Shown here: piece by piece, positions 6,256-10,021 of the stretch
Numbering within the stretch: position 1 is the stretch's first letter
Layout: the number at the start of each line of letters is the position of its first letter
Position numbers and translations under genes: made by a program
Source of the DNA: Spirochaetaceae bacterium
GTDB taxonomy: Bacteria; Spirochaetota; Spirochaetia; PWKH01
Assembly (NCBI GenBank): GCA_003557605.1
Contig: PWNW01000189.1
Location: 1 to 10,021 of the forward strand
Reading direction: 5' to 3'
Length of the DNA stretch: 10,021 nt
Notes under the pieces: model-generated
What the model saw: only the letters and a program-made list of their open reading frames with translations
Databases searched by the model: none
What the model was told of the DNA's origin: nothing

Positions 6256-6750
6256 ATGAGATGTCCCAGATGCGCCAGCCTTCATGATCGTGTTATTGAA
6301 ACCCGCCAGAACCCCAGCGGGACCACCATCAGAAGGCGGAGGGAGTGCCTCAGCTGCGGATACCGATGCACTTCCTATGAAAAAATTGAAGAAAAACCCC
6401 TGAAGGTCATCAAGCGAGACGGAAGGCGTGAACTTTTTGACATGAACAAGCTTGAACGAGGGCTGCAGAAGTCACTGGAAAAGCGGAGCATCAGTCAGAA
6501 TGACATTGACCAGATACTCAACGACATTGAAGATGCAGCAGCGGTCCATGCAGGAAACAAACGGGAGATTTCTTCAGGGAAGCTGGGAGAAATGGTGCTT
6601 GAGAAACTCTACGGAATCGATCCGGTTGCCTATGTGAGGTTTGCATCAGTGTACCGGATGTTTGATGATGTTAAACAGTTCATTGCAGAAATAGAGAAGC
6701 TTTCCCCCGCCGGAACTACAGGTCCCGATACTCAAGAATCATCCGATTGA
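6256..6750 (+). CDS. nrdR: Transcriptional repressor NrdR
   Basis: NrdR is the zinc-ribbon/ATP-cone repressor that senses nucleotide balance and shuts off ribonucleotide reductase genes. The N-terminus carries the zinc ribbon, with C3, C6, C31 and C34 in the contexts MRCPRC and ECLSCG. An RRRREC stretch sits before the second cysteine pair, as in the family. The ATP-cone follows from about residue 49 (VIKRDGRRELFD) and ends near VAYVRFASVYRMF (about 123-135), the most recognisable NrdR signature. The length of 164 is normal, with a short divergent tail. AGGAG lies 7 bases before the ATG. No NrdR-box-like repeat and no nrd reductase gene is visible here, so its targets lie elsewhere. The final 35 bp overlap the 3' end of the dGTPase gene on the other strand. 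Confidence 0.96.
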   Translation: MRCPRCASLHDRVIETRQNPSGTTIRRRRECLSCGYRCTSYEKIEEKPLKVIKRDGRRELFDMNKLERGLQKSLEKRSISQNDIDQILNDIEDAAAVHAGNKREISSGKLGEMVLEKLYGIDPVAYVRFASVYRMFDDVKQFIAEIEKLSPAGTTGPDTQESSD

Positions 6751-7837
6751 ACTGCTCATGCATATGTCTAGGTGTCAATATCTCCTGAACGCATTCCAGG
6801 GCATAGGTATCGGTCATTCCCGCAACATAGTCTACCGCAATCACAAGTTCATCTGCCTGAGTCTCTTCATAGGCTTTCTGCATTTTTCTCAGGTAATCGC
6901 CGAACCTTCCCGCAAGGAGGTTTTTTTCACTGCGGTACTGCCCTGTGTCATACCCCCACCGGCAGAACAGCTCCCTGAGATAATGCACCAGCAGGTCCAG
7001 CACACGATGGAAATAATCATGATAACTCGTCAGAAGCGGTGAAAGATATATCTTCTGATAATTAAACTCCTTCAGTTCCAGCACCGCCTCATACACCCGG
7101 TCGGAGAATCCGATGGATTCGGCACCCATTGAGGATTCAATCATATTATTGACCAGGGTATTTATGATCTCACGGTTGGTTGATCCGAGGATTTTTGATG
7201 GTCCCTTGGGAAGATCACTTCGTGAAATAACACCTAGCTGCACGGCATCCTCAATATCCCTTCCCAGGTAAGCGGCCTTGTCGGCAAACCGCACTGTTAC
7301 CCCTTCCCATGTACAGGGATAGAGCTCCCGGTCTGAAAGAGCATTGAGATCTGCTTCATAGCTTCGGGGAGTAATGCGCTGCTCAAATTTCTCTCCGCAG
7401 TGACCGGCAATTCCGTCGCGTACTGCATAGGTCAGGTTAAGTCCTTCACCGTAGAGCGCAAGCATGTCTACAACCCTGAGTGAAAAAAGCTCATGGATAA
7501 AGGATCCGCAGATCTCTGAGAGCACTTTTTCACCAGTATGACCGAAGGGAGCATGTCCCAGATCATGTCCGAGTCCAATTGCCCATGCCAGATCACCGTC
7601 CAGGTCCAGCCCCTTGCATACTGCAGCGGCGATAGTGGAGACATGAAAGGCATGTTCTATCCTCGTGCATATATGGTCATTCTGTGGTGCGAAAAAGACC
7701 TGGGTCTTGTTCTTCAGCCTTCTGAAGGGATAAGAATGAAGTATTGCCGTGGTGTCTCTGAAGAAATCACCCCGTATGTCGGTGTCCCTGGGAATTTTTC
7801 TCCGATGGAGCACCTCTTTTGAAAGCATATTGGTCAT
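6716..7837 (-). CDS. dgt: Deoxyguanosinetriphosphate triphosphohydrolase-like HD-domain protein
   Basis: This 373-residue protein matches the dGTPase group of HD-domain phosphohydrolases, which cut dNTPs (classically dGTP) to the nucleoside and tripolyphosphate. Motifs in order are FRRLKNKTQVF (about 38-48), TRIEHAFHVS with the first metal His at 62, GLGHDLGHAPFGHTGE with HD at 91-92, GLNLTYAVRDGIAGH, and RFADKAAYLGRDIED with the last metal Asp at 186. The complete H...HD...D metal site argues for activity. TRIEHA replaces the more usual TRLTHS, which may mark a subfamily. The ATG at 7837 is preceded by AGGGAA at a suitable distance, so it is preferred over the nearby ATG at 7828. The gene converges on nrdR, another dNTP-pool gene, with a 35-bp overlap. 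Which dNTP is preferred cannot be read from the sequence. Confidence 0.9.
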   Translation of the reverse strand: MTNMLSKEVLHRRKIPRDTDIRGDFFRDTTAILHSYPFRRLKNKTQVFFAPQNDHICTRIEHAFHVSTIAAAVCKGLDLDGDLAWAIGLGHDLGHAPFGHTGEKVLSEICGSFIHELFSLRVVDMLALYGEGLNLTYAVRDGIAGHCGEKFEQRITPRSYEADLNALSDRELYPCTWEGVTVRFADKAAYLGRDIEDAVQLGVISRSDLPKGPSKILGSTNREIINTLVNNMIESSMGAESIGFSDRVYEAVLELKEFNYQKIYLSPLLTSYHDYFHRVLDLLVHYLRELFCRWGYDTGQYRSEKNLLAGRFGDYLRKMQKAYEETQADELVIAVDYVAGMTDTYALECVQEILTPRHMHEQFNRMILEYRDL

Positions 7838-7863
7838 TTGATTGTTCCCTAGAATCTGCAGTT

Positions 7864-7891
7864 ATGATAGTATGATACCACATCTTAACAA
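7864..7891 (-). promoter_or_regulatory. Candidate promoter of the dGTPase gene
   Basis: Read leftward, TTGTTA (7891-7886) and TATCAT (7869-7864) are 16 bp apart. Initiation near 7857 would leave a 20-base leader that contains the AGGGAA ribosome site. The same stretch holds a direct repeat of TATGATA on the other strand (7863-7869 and 7871-7877). Either copy could be a -10 for the rightward membrane-protein gene, though no good -35 is present for it. Confidence 0.4.
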
Positions 7892-7916
7892 GCAGACGTA
7901 AAGAAAGACAACAGGT

Positions 7917-8552
7917 ATGAACAAGTTTACCATAGAAATTATCCAGACTGCAGTCTCATTTCTTCCATTTCTGATCGCATTTACCCTGATGTTCTCCCGG
8001 GGTCTGGGAAAGTACTGGGTTCTTCCTTCCGCAGCATTTCTTGCAAATTCAGCCTATCGGATCTACATCCTCTATGAATCTGCAGGCTCTGAGGTATTTA
8101 TCGGGGATATGCAGGAGCTGCTTATAGAGTTTGCCCCCTCCTTGATATTTCTCCTGCTGTTCTTTGCCATGCTTTCCATACAGATATCTCTGCTGCGGGA
8201 GCGTCAGAAGACCGAACAGGCGGCAGTGAAACTGCTGAATGCTCCTGAGAAGAAGATTCCTTCCGGGGAAGCCGAAGAGAGTGAAGACATCCATTTGGAT
8301 AAAAAAAAAATCCTGAATCACGGTGAAACGGTCAATAAGCATCCCACGGCTAAGCTTGACATCCCTGCAGAGAAAAAAACTGACGTTACTATCCCCCAGG
8401 ACCCTCAGGCACGTGAAAAGATGCATGCAGAAATTGCTCAGCTGAAGACTGATCTGACCGAACTTCTTGAGCTTGCCAGATTCAACGGCGCTCTCAAGAA
8501 ACCGAGAAAGAAACGAAAAGTACCGAAACGGCGAAAAAAAACGAAGAAGTAG
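7917..8552 (+). CDS. Unknown membrane protein with a basic C-terminal tail
   Basis: I do not recognise this 211-residue protein. Residues about 7-27 and 67-92 are clear hydrophobic segments, and 34-53 is a probable third. After residue 93 the protein is soluble and charged: an acidic patch (about 118-128), a K/E-rich linker, a heptad-like helix (about 165-190), and a tail (194-211) in which 14 of 18 residues are Lys or Arg. The tail would be cytoplasmic if the positive-inside rule holds, and could touch nucleic acid, ribosomes or phospholipid heads. An A10 run at 8301-8310 encodes part of the linker; loss or gain of one A would end the frame within about five codons and remove helix and tail. 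Only AGG directly before the ATG, or the weak AAGAAAG further up, could serve as a ribosome site. The shikimate kinase gene follows after 6 bp, so they are probably cotranscribed. Confidence 0.75.
   Translation: MNKFTIEIIQTAVSFLPFLIAFTLMFSRGLGKYWVLPSAAFLANSAYRIYILYESAGSEVFIGDMQELLIEFAPSLIFLLLFFAMLSIQISLLRERQKTEQAAVKLLNAPEKKIPSGEAEESEDIHLDKKKILNHGETVNKHPTAKLDIPAEKKTDVTIPQDPQAREKMHAEIAQLKTDLTELLELARFNGALKKPRKKRKVPKRRKKTKK
8301..8310 (+). repeat. A10 homopolymer inside a coding sequence
   Basis: Ten consecutive A residues encode the Lys-Lys-Lys of the membrane protein's linker. In the minus-one frame a TGA follows after two codons; in the plus-one frame a TGA follows after five. The tract could support polymerase slippage, or could be chance in a lysine-rich region. 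A second A8 run lies at 8534-8541 in the tail. Confidence 0.8.
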
Positions 8553-8558
8553 AAACCT

Positions 8559-9167
8559 ATGGGGCAGCAGCTGTCATTGAACATCCGTACCTCAAGGACC
8601 CTCAAACTGCCGAAGCGGCTTCTGTTTTACGGCATCAAGCACTCCGGCAAGAGCACCATTGCTTCAATGACAGCTGAACATCTCGGATGGGCAGTTACAG
8701 ACAGTGATGAACTTGTGCTGAAGCATCTTCCCCAGAACTCCACCATACGAAGTTTCTATGCAAAGGAAGGACGAGAGGCATTCAGTGATCTTGAATACCA
8801 AGTCTGTGCTGAGTTTCTTCAAAACTCCTCAGAGACCCCTTCAGTGATTGCCCTGGGCGGCGGTGCCTGCGACAATCCCCGACTGATGGACCTCTGCAGA
8901 CGGTCTGGTATCGGATTGTTCCTTGATGTTCCCGAGACAGTACTGTATCGTCGAATCATGTCCGGAGGAATTCCTCCTTTTCTCTCAGCTGAAGACCCTG
9001 CTGAGAGTTTTCATCAGCTCTGGAAGAGGCGCAGGAATCTCTATTACTCATTCTGCGATGCTGTGCTTTCCGGAGAAGACCAGCCGGCACCACAGTGGGC
9101 GGAGTATCTCATTCAAAAATTATCGGAATTATGTGAGAGGTATTATGGCAGGCAGCAGTTTCGGTGA
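8559..9167 (+). CDS. aroK: Shikimate kinase, divergent
   Basis: Shikimate kinase phosphorylates shikimate with ATP, two steps before chorismate. The 202-residue protein has the Walker A loop GIKHSGKST (25-33), the DSD pair at 48-50 that binds Mg and shikimate, IRSFYAKEGREAFSDLE (63-79), which corresponds to the I-x-x-x-F-x-x-x-G-E-x-x-F-R-x-x-E motif, LGGGA (99-103), and a lid followed by RRRNLYYSFCD (157-167), which holds the expected substrate Arg. Two usual arginines appear to be replaced: the one in F-R is Ser76, and the lid R-P-L-L reads PPFL (139-142). A 17-residue extension precedes the P-loop region. The start at 8559 lacks a good ribosome site, so translation may depend on the gene 6 bp upstream. 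The 3' end overlaps aroC by 23 bp, which strongly supports a shikimate-pathway role. AroK and AroL forms cannot be told apart. Confidence 0.85.
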   Translation: MGQQLSLNIRTSRTLKLPKRLLFYGIKHSGKSTIASMTAEHLGWAVTDSDELVLKHLPQNSTIRSFYAKEGREAFSDLEYQVCAEFLQNSSETPSVIALGGGACDNPRLMDLCRRSGIGLFLDVPETVLYRRIMSGGIPPFLSAEDPAESFHQLWKRRRNLYYSFCDAVLSGEDQPAPQWAEYLIQKLSELCERYYGRQQFR

Positions 9168-10021
9168 ATATTTCTGCATCACCACCTTCGGAGAGTCCCA
9201 CGGGGAAGCAAACGGGGTGATCATTGACGGTATTGAGTCGGGATTTCCTTTAGATATTGACGCGATACAAAAGGAAATGGACCGAAGAAAGCCAGGACAA
9301 AGCGATATTACTACTCCCAGAAAAGAGCGCGACACCATCAGAGTGCTTTCCGGGCTCTTTCAGGGAAAGACAACCGGTGCACCGGTTGCCATGATGCTGT
9401 TCAATGAAAACCAGATCAGCAAGGACTACGACAGTATTGCAGATGCCTTCCGTCCAGGCCATGGGGACTACGGGTACCATATGAAGTACGGACATCGTGA
9501 CTACCGCGGAGGAGGACGCTCCTCTGGGAGAGAAACCTCAGCACGGACCGCCGCAGGTGCTGCAGCCAAACAGCTTTTAGCGGTTCGCGGCATTACCGTA
9601 ACTGCCTATACCAGAGCAGTTCACCATATTGAGGCAGAAGAGCTGGACCTTTCTGCGATTGAATCAAATCCTGTACGCTGTCCGGATGTAAGCAAAGCCC
9701 GTGAAATGGAACAGGTTATTAAAGAGGCGTCACAGCGGGGAGACAGCGTTGGAGGCATCGCCGAATGCATCTGCTCTTCAGTTCCTGCCGGACTTGGAGA
9801 TCCGGTGTTTCAGAAGCTCGACGCCCTGCTTGCCCATGCCATGCTGTCAATTGGGGCAGTAAAGGGGATAGAATTTGGAGATGGGTTCAGGTCATCCCGC
9901 TGTTACGGATCCCAGTACAATGATTCCATCATTTCCCCAGGGATATTCGGATCAAACCATGCGGGGGGAATTCTGTCGGGGATATCTACAGGGCAGGATA
10001 TCATATTCAGGATGACTGTCC
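9145..10021 (+). CDS. aroC: Chorismate synthase, N-terminal part (cut by the window edge)
   Basis: Chorismate synthase converts 5-enolpyruvylshikimate 3-phosphate to chorismate with reduced FMN. The frame from ATG 9145 is open to the window end, giving 292 codons of a protein usually 350-400 long. Family signatures are clear: FGESHG (15-20) with the catalytic His, FRPGHGDYGYHMKYGHRDYR with GGGRSSGRETSART after it, SIGAVKGIEFG, and SNHAGGILSGISTG near the edge. The first family His in GESHG and the basic GRSSGRE segment, both important for FMN and substrate, are present. GAGAGG sits about 5 bases before the ATG, inside the shikimate kinase gene, which it overlaps by 23 bp, so the two genes are probably translated in a coupled way. 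The C-terminal end lies beyond the window. Confidence 0.96.
   Translation, partial: MAGSSFGEYFCITTFGESHGEANGVIIDGIESGFPLDIDAIQKEMDRRKPGQSDITTPRKERDTIRVLSGLFQGKTTGAPVAMMLFNENQISKDYDSIADAFRPGHGDYGYHMKYGHRDYRGGGRSSGRETSARTAAGAAAKQLLAVRGITVTAYTRAVHHIEAEELDLSAIESNPVRCPDVSKAREMEQVIKEASQRGDSVGGIAECICSSVPAGLGDPVFQKLDALLAHAMLSIGAVKGIEFGDGFRSSRCYGSQYNDSIISPGIFGSNHAGGILSGISTGQDIIFRMTV

Noticed and set aside
8498..8549. PRKKRKV in the membrane protein tail resembles the SV40 nuclear localisation signal PKKKRKV
   Set aside because: This is a bacterial housekeeping context and any Lys/Arg-rich tail will hit that pattern by chance; no reason to infer a host-nucleus effector.

Overview
The window is about 10 kb of dense bacterial chromosome of roughly 50% GC. 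It holds eleven complete protein genes plus one gene cut at each edge. No RNA gene, mobile element, CRISPR array or gene-free stretch over about 100 bp is visible. Gene content and protein style (a KHSGKST-type shikimate kinase, ACT-domain and MobB-like proteins, divergent housekeeping sequences) suggest a spirochaete of the Treponema/Sphaerochaeta/Spirochaeta kind. That placement is an impression from sequence style, not a search result, and should be held with low to moderate confidence.

Layout from left to right. The 5' part of mfd (transcription-repair coupling factor) is read leftward and runs off the left edge. Divergent from it is a two-gene unit: an inositol-monophosphatase-family phosphatase and a long-chain acyl-CoA synthetase 4 bp downstream. 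This unit converges, 3 bp apart, on a leftward pair: a THEP1-like P-loop NTPase followed by a VUT/YhhQ-type queuosine-precursor transporter. Divergent from that pair, only 24 bp away, is a MobB-like P-loop protein overlapped by a 57-codon small gene. These converge with a 35-bp overlap on a leftward ACT-domain protein. That gene is divergent from nrdR (the ribonucleotide reductase repressor), and the two share an apparently symmetric promoter. nrdR converges, again with a 35-bp overlap, on a leftward dGTPase. The last rightward unit holds a three-TM membrane protein with a strongly basic C-terminal tail, then shikimate kinase (aroK-type), then chorismate synthase (aroC), which is cut by the right edge.

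Recognisable themes are dNTP pool control (nrdR facing dgt), chorismate biosynthesis (shikimate kinase and aroC, overlapping), DNA repair (mfd), fatty-acid activation, and queuosine-precursor uptake. Most of the window is ordinary housekeeping DNA. The parts that deserve a second look are four. First, the ACT/nrdR promoter carries a palindromic ATTATAAT serving both strands with 17-bp spacers. Second, the MobB-like gene is predicted to be leaderless. Third, three different P-loop proteins share a G-x-K-H-[ST]-G-K-[ST] motif. Fourth, there is an unknown basic-tailed membrane protein, with an A10 tract, at the head of the aro unit. I saw no convincing wholly new multi-gene system. The closest candidate is the MobB-like plus 57-residue protein pair.
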